Shown here one piece after another: positions 1 to 12,159 of a stretch of DNA of 64,000 nt. Every line of letters begins with the position of its first letter. The first letter of the stretch is position 1. Origin of the DNA: Carnegiea gigantea (Eukaryota; Streptophyta; Magnoliopsida; Caryophyllales; Cactaceae); assembly GCA_029747015.1 (NCBI GenBank), contig JAKOGI010000009.1:1678501-1742500 (forward strand), in the 5' to 3' direction. The position numbers were made by a program, and so were the translations under genes. The notes under the pieces are model-generated. The model did not search any database and was not told the origin of the DNA. It worked only from the letters and a program-made list of their open reading frames with translations.

Positions 1-1100
1 CTAGTGGAGCTAGCTTTCCAGGTTCTTCCCTCCAAGCCACTAGCAAACATTTCTCTTTGCTTGTTAGCTAAGTTTAGAAAGATAATCTTTTTGGATGTGG
101 GAAAGAGTGAAAGCAATTTTTAATTTAAATTTTTTCTATTTGCTGTCTCTTAAATTGGATTATGATATAATTTTATCATTTTTCCCCCTATGCCTATTCT
201 CACTGCATTTTGCTTCTCTCTCACCCCTACATACTATAATACCACTCATCATAGGACTTTACCATTATTCGTTCTCTAGTCAAAGGCCTTGTTGAAACAT
301 TTTTCAGGTATCTTTTTCTCTCATCTGACATTACATAATATTGCTACATGTATGATTTAGAATTTCAGTTTTCCACAGTTGAACTTGCAAAATTTGTCTC
401 TATTTTTTATTTTTAAGTTTGATGGTTCAATCTTGGGGTTTAGGGGTCGCCGGTCGGCTGGTACTACCAGGGCATCATTTGGCATCGTTGACTTCGTCTC
501 CTAAAAGATGGTCGGATTTTGGTCTTTATATGGCAAGAGTGTAGTGGTGATGGTGTTGATAGTCATTGCAGTGATGGTAGCGAGAAATGTAGGATTATAA
601 TTTGTAAGTTGTAAGATTGACAGTGATGGTGGTCAAATTTTTTCTTCTCAATTGTTTATCTATATAAATAGTAAAAAAGAGTATCGTCAGTAATAACTAA
701 TAAAGGGCATTCTTGGTATTGTAATATAAATGAACTAATTTTATTTATTTTGAAGTTCTGAATTCTAACCTTCTTTAAGAAATAACATATATTACATCTT
801 AACCAAGATGAATGGTGAGATACTTGTAAAATTTATGATACCATCACCCCAAGTGTGAAACATTTATATTGTCAATCCGTAACTATAGATCAAATGATGT
901 GGTATGATTTGAATTAAATAAATTTTATTTTCTTAAAATAAGAGTATGTAAATAGTGGATAGTTTTCTAAAAATGATAAAAATAATAATATGTATATTAG
1001 TCGAATTTATAGACCGAGGATCATCTAAATTCGTACCAGTGTCATTATTGACCAAGCCATAGGACGGTATAATTTGCCAACGCTGTGTCTACTGCTGCAA

Positions 1101-1112
1101 TTTGGCGCGAAA
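1101..1112. promoter_or_regulatory. E2F-type binding site, copy A
   Basis: TTTGGCGCGAAA matches the E2F consensus TTTSSCGCSAAA-type palindrome on both strands. It lies 143 bp upstream of the SMC5 start codon. E2F sites mark plant S-phase genes, which fits SMC5, a cohesin-like DNA-repair ATPase. The site is conserved in copy B at 32716-32727. If the chimera is transcribed, this site would place a splicing helicase under S-phase control (inference). Confidence 0.7.
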
Positions 1113-1182
1113 TCAGACTGACAGCCGACGAGCCTCGCTTTCCGTACTTCGATCTACCCGTCTTCCCCACAGGGCAAAGGCA

Positions 1183-1190
1183 AAACCCTA
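1183..1190 (+). promoter_or_regulatory. Telo-box, copy A
   Basis: AAACCCTA is the core of the plant telo-box (AAACCCTAA). It lies 65 bp before the start codon and downstream of the E2F site, probably near the transcription start or in the 5' UTR. It is conserved in copy B at 32798-32805. Confidence 0.5.
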
Positions 1191-1254
1191 GCTTCATCTG
1201 CGCTTTCGTGTTGCCTTGCAGCCAAATTGAACAACAAGACAACAATCTTCTTCA

Positions 1255-4200
1255 ATGTCTGAGCGGCGTGCTAAACGCACCAAAATCAGCAGGTTTGTAC
1301 TCTAATCCGAGCTTAGGGTTTCTTGAATTTTTCTTTTGGCTGTTGTTTCCTTTCCCAATTTGTATATGTGTCTCAAAATGAATTGTTTTTACAGAGGAGA
1401 GGATGATTATTTTCTGGGGAATATCACCGAAATTGAGCTTCATAATTTCATGACTTTTAGCTACTTGAAATGCAAGCCTGGGTCCCGTTTGAATTTGGTC
1501 ATTGGTCCAAATGGGTCGGGAAAGAGCTCAATTGTGTGCGCCATTGCACTGGGTTTAGGTGGCGATCCTCAGGTTTGCCCATCTTATCTAAATCATAACT
1601 ACATTCTTCCCCGTCTCTTCGTAAATTTAGTACCTTTATGTGCTTTCTGTGTTTGTTTGTTTGTGTTTTTTTTGGGGCCGGGGGGTGTGTCAGGGTGAAC
1701 ATTTGTTGTACTTTGAATAGAGCCTTTGACTTTCTTCGATTTGCAGATACTTGGAAGGGCTGGTAGTGTTGGAGCATATGTGAAGCGGGGAGAGGAGTCG
1801 GGACATATCAAGATCACTTTGAGAGGTGACTCTAGAGAAGAGCAGATTTGCATCACTCGCAAAATAGATACAACCAGCAAGTCAGAGTGGTTGCTGAATG
1901 GTAAGCTAATGATTTGAAGACATATAAGACATAAGGACAATTTGGCCAATGCATGGCTTGATTTTCCGATAGAACAATTGCTTGATCTTAATTTAGTCAA
2001 GGAATTTGGGATGTTTAGCATTTTGATACGTGTTGTTTTGTGGCCCTTATGTCCTACGTTGCAACTTGCTGTGTCTGGATATTGAGAATTGTTTACTTTA
2101 TTAACAAAAATTTCCCTTGGGGGTGGGGTGAAAGATTTTTGTCTTGCATGATAGCTTGTCTTCTTTTGATAGAAATGCTATCCCATTGTGCCAATACTCA
2201 GGGATACCGTGGAGAATTCTTAGGGTAGAACCTGATAGATTTGATGTACAAGACAACTAACTCTTCCTTTTGAAGAAAAATCCCTTGATTTCTCACAATC
2301 CAACAAGCATAGACTGTACTTATTGAAAGATAGAATCTATGTTTCTGTCTTCTTCTGACATAGTTATGTAACACAGCAGAGTGACAATCTGCCCATTTCC
2401 TACTGTTGGATCCTGCTGGCATAATTTAGAAGAAACTTTCAGATAGATGTTCTCGGTGAACGAGCACCCAGAAAACAAGTGCTCAAGAGTTTCAAATTCC
2501 AATTTGTGTAGAACACATGAGGGTTCCACTTGTATTTTTTATGAGTAATCAAAAGGTATTTTAGTGTACCAAGAGGATGCCACCCATGTAGAAATGGGGC
2601 AATTGCAGAAATAATCATCCCTCAAACACTTTCAGGACATAATTTGAATTCTTGATATGACATAGCTTGAATTCTTTATATGATTCTTTTCTTTTCAAGC
2701 ACACTAAATAACCAATGGAATCATCGTTCAAAATCCAGATAGCAAGAAGCCAACTCTTTTTCAACCTTATTCTCCAAGCAACTAAAAGATCTCTCATTGC
2801 TTGAGGTTGCACCCAACTAGCACTAATCGAAGAAAGCAACAAATGCCAAAGTGAAGAAACACAATGACACTGATCCTCCTTTGCAAACCTCCACAACCCT
2901 TTCGTCTTCAAAGCTTCGTTCATAACACGAAGAAGTCTTATGCCAAGTCCTTTCCTCTCTCTAGTTTAGGACGGCATGCTTTGTTCCAATTGACCCAATG
3001 GAGGCCATTACCATTATCATTGGTATTCCAAAGAAAATCTCTCATGATTTTCTCTAACGAACTGGCAATGCTAGTTGGGATGGTGAATAAAGACATTAAG
3101 TAGATAGGAAGACTACACAAAGTGCTTTTCAAAAGAGTCAATCTGCCTCCTGTAGACAAAAGTTTAGAATTCCAGCTTGCCAATCTCTTATGGAACCTCT
3201 CAACAATTGGGTCCCAAGGATCTCCTGCTCTTATAAGGAGCACCAAGAGGAAGACCAAGGTAAGAAGAAGGCAGATAATCAACTCTACCCCAAAGAAATG
3301 GGCCAAAATATGAACATTAGGTACCTTGCCAACAGGAATGAGTGCACTTTTGGATAGGTTGACTCTTAGTCTATGCATAGCTTCAAAAAACAGAAGGATG
3401 CACCTTAAGTAACCCAAATTACTCTCGTCCGGCTTGCAAAAAATTAGGGTATCGTCGGCTAAGAGCAAATGGGATATCTACTAACCCTCCGTATGAGGGT
3501 TGCTAATATGAAAGCCATTCAAGAAAGGATGTAGCTTAAGTAACCCAAATTACTCTCATCCGACTTGCAAAAAATTAGGGTATCATCAGCGAATAGCAAA
3601 TGGGATATCAACTAACCCTCCATATGAGGGTTGCTAATATGAAAGCCATTTAAGAAACCTTTCTCAACTGCTTTAATCACCAACTAACTCAGAGTCTCCA
3701 TAACCAAAATGAACAATAATGACGACAAAGGGTCACCTTGCCTTAGACCTCTTAAACTTGAGAAAAAACCAAATGCTTCACCCTTTATCAAGATAGAGAA
3801 GTGTACAGTGGAAATACAAAAGAGATCCAATTGCTCTACTTGTTAGGAAAGCCCATTTTTTTTCAAGAATAGCCAAAAGAAAACTCTAATAGACATGATC
3901 ATAAGCCTTCTCAATGTCAAGCTTTCAAAGAATACCCGAAATCGTAGATCTGATATAAGAATCAATGCATTCATTAGCAATCAAAGTAGAATCCAAAATT
4001 TGACGGCCAGGAACAAAAGAGGGACCCACAACTTTTCAACAACTTTCCTTAATCTCTAAGCGAGAACTTAGGCAAGAATCTTATATACACTCCCTACCAA
4101 ACTAATGGGCCTAAAAAACTTAATGTTATCTGCCGAGCCACTTTGGGAATCAAACTAATAAGGGATCGAACTAATAAAAGTAGCATTTAAACTTTTCTGA

Positions 4201-7200
4201 AAGACACCTTTATTGTGAAAGTTAGCAAAAAATCCCATAATCTTCCCTTTGACAGTAGTCCAACAATGCTGGAAAAAAGCTTTATTGAAACCGTTTGGCC
4301 TTGAAGCTTTCTCGTTGCCTAACTCAGTGATGGCATTCCAAACTTCATCTTCAATAAAAAAATTTTGAAGATCCCTAGCATCATCAAGATTAATGGAGAC
4401 AAAACCGATACCGTCAAGAAAAATCCTTGATGGTTGATCTTCATGATAAAGATTGTCGTAGAAGTGAACACTTGCAATACTGACCAAGGCGGCATCAACA
4501 GAAAACTCACCATCCACTTTAATTTTGTAAGTAGCATTATATTTGCCATCTGGTGGAAAAATTTGGTATTGCGATAACCATCCACAGTCCACTGTTGCTT
4601 TGCTCTTTGGCGCCAGTAAATGTCAATGGATCTATGCAACAAAGAGAGTTCTTTTTTAACTTCCAATCTTTCAACTCGATTCGCCCACCAGAGACTGTTG
4701 CTGCTCCTTCTCATCTAAGAACTTCACTTTTTTTGCCAAACTAGCCATTTTACTCTAAATGGCTGAACACATCCCTGTTCCACTGTTAAAGTTTAGCTTT
4801 CAAAAACTTCAGTTTCTTTGAGTCCAACAATGCTGGAAAAATGCTACATTGAAACCGTTTGGCCTTGAAGCTTTCTCGTTGCCTAACTCAGTGATGGCAT
4901 TCCAAACTTCATCTTCAATAAAAATTTTTTGAAGATTCCTAGCATCATCAAGATTAATGGAGACAAAACCGATACCATCAAGAAAAATCCTTGATGGTTG
5001 ATCTTCATGATAAAGATTGTTGTACAAGTGAACACTTCCATTACTGCCAAGGCGGCATCAACAGAAAACTCACCATCCACTTTAATTTTGTAAGTAGCAT
5101 TATATTTGCCACCTCATGAAAAAAATTTGGTATTGCGATCACCATCCACAGTCCAGTGTTGCTTTGCTCTTTGTCGCCGGTAAATGTCAATGGATCTATG
5201 CAACAAAGAGAGTTCTTTTTTAACTTCCAATCTTTCAACTCGATTCGCCCACGACAGACTGTTGCTGCTCCTTCTCATCTAAGAACTTCACTTTTTCTGC
5301 CAAACTAGCCATCTTACTCTAAATGGCTGAACACACCCCTGTTCCACTGTTAAAGTTTAGCTTTCAAAAACTTCAGTTTCTTTGAGTCCAACAATGCTGG
5401 AAAAAGGCTATATTGAAACCGTTTGGCCTTGAAGCTTTCTCGTTGCCTAACTCAGTGATGGCATTCCAAACTTCATCTTCAATAAAAATTTTTTGAAGAT
5501 CCCTAGCATCATCAAGATTAATGGAGACAAAACCGATGCCATCAAGAAAAATTCTTGATGGTTGATCTTCATGATAAAGATTGTTGTAGAAGTGAACACT
5601 TCCATTACTGGCCAAGGCGGCATCAACAGAAAACTCACCATCCACTTTAATTTTGTAAGTAGCATTATATTTGCCACCTCATGAAAAAAATTTGGTATTG
5701 CGATAACCATCCACAGTCGAGTGTTGCTTTGCTCTTTGGCGCTAGTAAATGTCAATGGATCTATGCAACAAAGAGGGTCTTTTTTAACTTCCAATCTTTC
5801 AACTTGATTCGCCCACGAGAGGCTATTGCTGCTTCTTCTCATCTGAGAACTTCACTTTTTTTGCCAAACTAGCCATCTTACTCTAAATGGCTGAAGACAT
5901 CACTGTTCCACTGTTAAAGTTTAGCTTTCAAAAACTTCAGTTTCTTTGAGTCCAACAATGCTGGAAAAAGGCTACATTGAAACCGTTTGGCCTTGAAGCT
6001 TTCTCGTTACCTAACTCAGTGATGGCATTCCAAACTTCATCTTCAATAAAAATTTTTTGAAGATCCCTAGCATCATCAAGATTAATGGAGACAAAACCGA
6101 TACCATCAAGAAAAATCCTTGATGGTTGATCTTCATGATAAAGATTGTTGTACAAGTGAACACTTCCATTCCTGCCCAAGGCGGCATCAACAGAAAACTC
6201 ACCATCCACTTTAATTTTGTAAGTAGCATTATATTTGCCACCTCATGAAAAAAATTTGGTATTGCGATCACCATCCACAGTCCAGTGTTGCTTTGCTCTT
6301 TGTCGCCGGTAAATGTCAATGGATCTATGCAACAAAGAGAGTTCTTTTTTAACTTCCAATCTTTCAACTCGATTCGCCCACGACAGACTGTTGCTGCTCC
6401 TTCTCATCTAAGAACTTCACTTTTTCTGCCAAACTAGCCATCTTACTCTAAATGGCTGAACACATCCCTGTTCCACTGTTAAAGTTTAGCTTTCAAAGAC
6501 TTCAGTTTCTTTGAGTCCAATAATGCTGAAAAAAGGCTATATTGAAACCGTTTGGCCTTGAAGCTTTCTCGTTGCCTAACTCAGTGATGGCATTCCAAAC
6601 TTCATCTTCAATAAAATTTTTTTGAAGATTCCTAGCATCATCAAGATTAATGGAGACAAAACCGATACCATCAAGAAAAATCCTTGATGGTTGATCTTCA
6701 TGATAAAGATTGTTGTAGAAGTGAACACTTCCATTACTGACCAAGGCGGCATCAACAGAAAACTCACCATCCACTTTAATTTTGTAAGTAGCATTATATT
6801 TGCCACCTGGTGGAAAAATTTGGTATTGTGATCACCATCCACAGTCCACTGTTGCTTTGCTCTTTGGCGCCAGTAAATGTCAATGGAGTTATGCAACAAA
6901 GAGAGTTCTTTTTTAACTTCCAATCTTTCAACTCAATTCGCCCACCAGAGACTGTTGCTGCTCCTTCTCATCTAAGAACTTCACTTTTTCTGCCAACCTA
7001 GCCATCTTACTCTAAATGGTTGAACACACCCCTGTTCCACTGTTAAAGTTTAGCTTTCAAAAACTTCAGTTTCTTTGAGTCCAACAATGCTGGAAAAAGG
7101 CTATATTGAAACCGTTTGGCCTTGAAGCTTTCTCGTTGCCTAACTCAGTGATGGCATTCCAAACTTCATCTTGAATAAAAATTTTTTGAAGATCCCTAGT

Positions 7201-10200
7201 ATCATCAAGATTAATGGAGACAAAACCGATACCATCAAGAAAAATCCTTGATGGCTGATTTTCATGATAAAGATTGTTGTAGAAGTGAACACTTGCATAC
7301 CTGACCAAGGCGGCATCAACAGAAAACTCACCATCCACTTTAATTTTGTAAGTAGCATTATATTTGCCACCTCATGAAAAAAATTTAGTATTGCGATCGC
7401 CATTCGCAGTCCACTGTTGCTTTGCTCTTTGGCGCCAGTAAATGTCAATGGATCTATGCAACAAAGAGGGTCTTTTTTAACTTCCAATCTTTCAACTCGA
7501 TTCGCCCACGAGAGGCTATTGCTGCTCCTTCTCATCTGAGAACTTCACTTTTTTTGCCAAACTAGCCATCTTACTCTAAATGGCTGAAGACATCCCTGTT
7601 CCACTGTTAAAGTTTAGCTTTCAAAAACTTCAGTTTCTTTGAGTCCAACAATGCTGGAAAAAGGCTACATTGAAACCTTTTGGCCTTGAAGCTTTCTCGT
7701 TGCCTAACTCAGTGATGGCATTCCAAACTTCATCTTCAATAAAAATTTTTTGAAGATCCCTAGCATCATCAAGATTAATGGAAACAAAACCGATACCGTC
7801 AAGAAAAATCCTTAATGGTTGATCTTCATGATAAAGATTGTTGTAGAAGTGAACACTTCCATTACTGACCAAGGCGGCATCAACAGAAAACTCACCATCC
7901 ACTTTAATTTTGTAAGTAGCATTATATTTGCCACTTGGTGGAAAAATTTGGTATTGCGATCACCATCCACAGTCCAGTGTTGCTTTGCTCTTTGTCGCCG
8001 GTAAATGTCAATGGATCTATGCAACAAAGAGAGTTCTTTTTTAACTTCCAATCTTTCAACTCGATTCGCCCACGACAGACTGTTGCTGCTCCTTCTCATC
8101 TAAGAACTTCACTTTTTCTGCCAAACTAGCCATCTTACTCTAAATGGCTGAACACATCCCTGTTCCACTGTTAAAGTTTAGCTTTCAAAGACTTCAGTTT
8201 CTTTGAGTCCAACAATGCTGAAAAAAGGCTATATTGAAACCGTTTGGCCTTGAAGCTTTCTCGTTGCCTAACTCAGTGATGACATTTCAAACTTCATCTT
8301 CAATAAAAATTTTTTGAAGATCCCTAGCATCATCAAGATTAATGGAGACAAAACCGATACCATCAAGAAAAATCCTTGATGGTTGATCTTCATAATAAAG
8401 ATTGTTGTAGAAGCGAACACTTGCATGACTGACCAAGGCGGCATCAACAGAAAACTCACCATCCACTTTAATTTTGTAAGTAGCATTATATTTGCCACCT
8501 CATGAAAAAAATTTGGTATTGCGATCACCATCCACAATCCACTGTTGCTTTGCTCTTTGGCGCCAGTAAATGTCAATGAATCTATGCAACAAAGAGAGTT
8601 CTTTTTTAACTTCCAATCTTTCAACTCTATTCGCCCACGAGATACTGTTACCGCTCCTTCTCATCTAAGAACTTCACTTTTTCTGCCAAACTAGCCATCT
8701 TACTCTAAATGGCTGAACACATCCCTGTTCCACTGTTAAAGTTTAGCCTTCAAAAACTTCAGTTTCTTTGCCAAAATAAAACTCGAGGGGCTAGTAACAT
8801 AGAATTTATTCCAAAAAGATTTGACAAGGTTACTAAAGCCATCCACCTCAAGTCACACATTCTCGAATTTAAAAGGATGTCTACCTCTGGAGGCTTCCCA
8901 ACCCTGAGAAGAATGGAAAAATGGTCCAAGGTGATTTTTGGAAGGGTAACTTGATGAACCCCCTGGAAGTGATCTTCCCATTCGACCGAGAAGAAAAATT
9001 GATCAATGCGGGATAACACAGGAACCTCCTCATGGTTGGACCAAGTAAAGCGTGCACCTTCCAAAGGAGGAGCAATGAGATTGCAAGAATCAATAAAACT
9101 AGAGAACTCTCTCATTGCCCAAGAAGACCGACCACCTGTGGATCTATCTGAAGGAAACCTAATGACATTAAACTCCCCACGCAGACACCACAGAATGTCC
9201 CAAGAAGACATAAACAACGGCAACTCCTCAAATAAAGCTAGTGGCATATAGTCGTCATTAGGTCCATAAAATCTAATCAGACCCCACTCAAAATTGTCTT
9301 CTAAAGACTTAAACTTTCAACAAATAGAAAACGACCCAATACGAGAGTCAGCAAGCTCGAAGACTTGAGGATCCCAAATGACAATAATGCCTCTTGAACA
9401 ACCCACTGAAGGTAAGTAAAGCCACTCAAGCGAGCGACGGCCCCACAGACTTATCGCTATCGAACGACTAACAACCTCCAACTTGGATTCTTGGAGAATG
9501 GCAACATCACAAGAAAAAGTACACCAAACCCACTTAACATCCCCTCTTGTAATTGGACAATTGAGCCCCCTGACATTCCAAGCAAGAACATTAATGGTTG
9601 CCCCCATTCGAATATTACCTATCCCCTGCAACTTCATCCCCCATACTCCTCAACCAACTGATCACCTATCATTTTGTTTGCTTCTAGCTGGGCAAGAAAA
9701 GAGAGCAGCTCCATCTCTCTACCTTCTCTCTACCTTCAATGGTCGTACCCATCTTCTTACAAAAAAAGATCATTCTATCCAAGGCTCACACAGAACCTCG
9801 CTAACATTGTCTGAATTAATAGAACTAGGCAAAGCAGCAGCATCTAAACCTTAACCTTGAACGTGAACTTGATGTAATGCTTCCTCAAACAAAGAAGGCC
9901 CTCTCGGCTCCATATTAAGAGAATCAGATCCAACATCAACAACCAGTTTAGTCTTTCCAATCTTCTTCCTACAAGAGTAAACTAGCACACTCTTAGCTGG
10001 TGAGCGAGCTCCAGGATGCAACTCCTTCTCCACGCCATTCAGTGGTGATTTTGGGATCCTTGAGGCAAACCGGGAACTACAGTGGGAGCTACACTCGCAT
10101 TCAGATGGGGGATAGTTCTCCAAAAGATCTCTTAACACTTGGAATTGATTAACACAGGGAGAAGAAGCACCCAAAAACTCCTTAGATCCACTCTTCTTGC

Positions 10201-11919
10201 AAGGGGACACTGACACATCATTAACATTGTCCTTGAAGGAGACCTTCTGCTTCAGTACGTTACCACTGCCATTTTGTTCTTTGCCAATCAAAGCTGCAAA
10301 AACATCCTATGAGCCACAATCCCTACATTTCCACCCCATCAAATGTGAGTCAGGGGAGCCACCCAGGTGACTTGGAACAACATTAGCAACTGAAAACCTG
10401 GAGGGAACGGAAGCATTCTGTGGGTGACCCTCAATCAAAGTCTCCTTAAGAATCTTTGTCACCCCAAACCAGCCTACTGCCTTAGCACCCTCAGGAAAGA
10501 TCACAGTCCTAGACTACCCACCATTACCGAAAAGTGAGAGGACAATGAATCTACCTTTGCTATTCTTTCTCTGCTGAAGCAATAGACACCTGTAACCCCA
10601 CCTAAAAGTTTTAACTCACAGTGGTTCTCCCTTTGAGAAACAGAAGCGAACCATTTGAATTGCGACCCATAGAATCTCCTGGAAACTCAACCGGATGAAC
10701 GACCTTTTCCTTCTACTGGACTCAACAAATTTAAAAGGAAAAAGGCCTCCAACACCCCGAGTCACTTCCAGGAACTTCCCTTCCAGGAACTTCCCTTCTA
10801 CCCTCACAGAGGCATACATGATACGGAGACAGGGCAATGAAAAGTAGCAGGAGGAAGAAAACCCACAAACGGAACCAAGCAAAAGAGGGTGTAAATGAGC
10901 TGGCCGCGGAAATCATCAATACGGTACGCTGCCAGAAAAGAAGAAGAAGAAAACGAGAAGAAACACACGAAAAAAGCACTCACCAGAGCCTGGCCGGAGA
11001 TAACAACATCACCATGAGGGAAAGTAGCTGTTTCGGTTGCTAAAAAAGTGGCTTGGGAAATTTCCGGTGATCGGAAAATTCGCCGACAACTGGAAAACTG
11101 CTACAAACCTCACCGGCAGTGATAGATACTGCCGCCAAACCCAACTCCTCGATTGAAAGGCACCTTAGCCCTCCACCAGCGCACAAATCTGAGGAAACAA
11201 CAAAGGGAGACCTGAAGAAGCAAAGGACGACCTGTGAAAGGGACGTCCGGTGGTTCTCGGAGAACCAAAGTCCAGCGGACCTCAGATGGACCTCCGATGA
11301 CCACTCCGGGCACCCTGAACTTCACCAGCCACCTATAACAAACACTTGGAGAGTGCGGGGGTGGGGGTTCGTGGTAGCCGCTGAAGCTGTAGGGCTAAAA
11401 CTATAGGAATTGACTTTGGTGAACACCTTCACTTGAAAAGGATTTTTGGACTCTCATCATGGAGGCACGTTTTTTTCGAAGTTCTGAAGTTAATTCACTA
11501 TGAGTTGACTTTTTGTTTGTTTGAGTAAGTCGAATTGCCATACCATTGCTTATTAAAAATCAAGGGGGATGAAATTTTAACTAATTAATTTCTTAGCTAA
11601 TGAATGTAATTGATAAAGTTTGGAAGTTATGTCCATTAGATGCAAGATATGCTACATAGCCTGCCGAATGGAGGATAGTAGGCCTGCTGCTTGTTATCTT
11701 ATTACCATTGTATTGAACCAATGATTTCAACCAGATTTGTCCTTAGTACTTCTTAGAGCAAGAGAAACAGCTATTTGTGCCCTATGTTATTTTAATATAT
11801 CATGATAAGTTTTATGAATGCTTGTGCAAATTTTTTTGGTTTCAGGAAAGACAGTGCCAAAAAAGTATATAATTGAAAGTGTACAAAGACTTAATATCCT
11901 AATCAACAATTTGACTCAG
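1255..11919 (+). CDS. SMC5: SMC5 N-terminal part (5' half of chimeric gene, copy A)
   Basis: Four exons (1255-1292, 1395-1572, 1747-1900, 11846-11919) encode 148 residues matching the start of plant SMC5, an ATPase of the nuclear SMC5/6 DNA-repair complex. The protein begins MSERRAKR. The Walker A loop GPNGSGKSS is at about residues 57-65, followed by [20 protein letters not shown] and ending INNLTQ. All introns are GT-AG and phases are consistent. Exon 4 ends in phase 0. The next SMC5 exon (starting with the FLPQDR segment in the family) is absent, as are the coiled coils, hinge, signature motif and Walker B, so the head cannot be completed. Intron 3 is 9.9 kb because a LINE lies in it. The next exon downstream in phase is a DEAH-helicase exon at 15536, which suggests an in-frame chimera. 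It could instead be a dead gene fragment. Confidence 0.85.
2198..3480 (-). pseudogene. LINE ORF2 reverse transcriptase and C-terminal remnant, copy A
   Basis: The minus strand shows LADDTLIFC, the catalytic ADD box of LINE reverse transcriptase. It is followed by typical plant LINE sequence ([50 protein letters not shown]) and, further down, a zinc-binding-like [18 protein letters not shown]. Stops and frame changes separate these blocks, so no functional enzyme can be made. Confidence 0.85.
3404..3660. repeat. 131-bp tandem duplication inside the LINE RT, copy A
   Basis: A segment starting cttaagtaacccaaattact is repeated once with a period of 131 bp (3404 and 3535). It covers the ADD box, so the catalytic region is partly doubled. 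The same duplication is in copy B at about 34975-35232, so it predates the segmental duplication. It is separate from the 564-bp array. Confidence 0.85.
4259..8770. repeat. Tandem array of eight 564-bp units made from LINE ORF2
   Basis: The motif tccaacaatgctgg recurs at 4259, 4823, 5387, 5951, 6516, 7080, 7644 and 8208 (tccaataatgctga at 6516), giving periods of 564, 564, 564, 565, 564, 564 and 564. Each unit covers the LINE segment between endonuclease and RT (minus strand: [20 protein letters not shown], GFNxAFFQHCW). The unit is 188 codons long, but the junction adds a stop after CWTQRN, so the units do not fuse into one ORF. The array ends where the sequence returns to single-copy LINE (ccaaaataaaactcg at 8771). 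Copy B has one unit at 35830-36408. Confidence 0.97.
8759..9640 (-). pseudogene. LINE endonuclease-domain remnant, copy A
   Basis: The minus strand reads [20 protein letters not shown] followed by [10 protein letters not shown], the start and catalytic-Glu motif of an exonuclease-endonuclease-phosphatase domain. After a frame change come [15 protein letters not shown] (family GDFN-like), [15 protein letters not shown] and LDHFSILL (family SDHxPI-like). The D-to-E and S-to-L changes and the frame break show it is defunct. Confidence 0.85.
9851..10882 (-). pseudogene. LINE ORF1-like remnant, copy A
   Basis: Minus-strand segments include [20 protein letters not shown], which resembles the FPEG...GW motif of plant LINE ORF1 proteins (DUF4283-type). 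A basic/serine-rich stretch ending [12 protein letters not shown] follows. The frame is interrupted around 10300 and 10520. A short duplication gives [14 protein letters not shown] near 10770-10800. Copy B retains a longer open version at 37479-38171. Confidence 0.65.
11400..11845. other. Remainder of SMC5 intron 3, copy A
   Basis: This stretch holds ordinary AT-rich intron sequence between the 5' end of the LINE and SMC5 exon 4. It has a T-rich tract before the acceptor ttcag at 11841-11845. I see nothing else in it. Confidence 0.6.
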
Positions 11920-12159
11920 GTAGGTTTCCACTTTGCTATTGTAGTTATATAGAACTGATTGGTTCTTGGTGATGCGTTAAATTTATATGTTTAATTTCAA
12001 GAAATTTATTTCTTGGTTTTCTGTAGCTTTTTCTAAGCAAATGTCACTTCCTTTTGTAAAGAAGCTATTACGTGCAATAATACGTGCAATTTGCTGCTCT
12101 CGTGGATATATAATTTTTTCAATGTATCTGTTTATGACTTGCTTGTTGGACTATATCTT

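Larger units (their letters stand above)
1..1254 (+). promoter_or_regulatory. 5' flank and promoter of the SMC5 part, copy A
   Basis: This is AT-rich non-coding sequence upstream of the SMC5 start codon. The first 70 or so bases belong to a LINE remnant that is longer in the copy at 31150-31660. The proximal 170 bp are GC-richer and hold a palindromic E2F site (1101-1112) and a telo-box (1183-1190), a pairing known from plant cell-cycle and replication genes. The 5' UTR probably starts shortly after these sites. I see no other coding potential. Confidence 0.6.
2230..11400 (-). mobile_element. L1-type LINE in SMC5 intron 3, copy A
   Basis: This is a degenerate minus-strand non-LTR retrotransposon. 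In element order it has a 5' region (about 11400-10890), ORF1 remnants (10882-9851), endonuclease (9640-8759), a linker and RT start amplified as a tandem array (8770-4259), reverse transcriptase (about 3480-2615) and a zinc-binding C-terminal end (2529-2198). Frames are broken in many places. Ends are approximate: I saw no clear poly(A) tract or target-site duplication. The same insertion sits at 33840-39035 in copy B, so it is older than the segmental duplication. Confidence 0.85.

Noticed and set aside
1336..1698. A 120-codon ORF containing the SMC5 P-loop
   Set aside because: It combines exon 2 with flanking intron sequence. The real start is at 1255 in exon 1 and the exon ends at 1572.
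4155..8624. A family of near-identical 90-131 codon minus-strand ORFs repeated every 564 bp, looking like a tandem gene family
   Set aside because: They are overlapping frames of the amplified LINE ORF2 segment, stop at each unit junction, and have no start signals of their own.
4259..8770. A CRISPR-like or centromeric satellite array
   Set aside because: Units are contiguous LINE coding sequence of 564 bp without spacers, and single-copy LINE flanks both sides.
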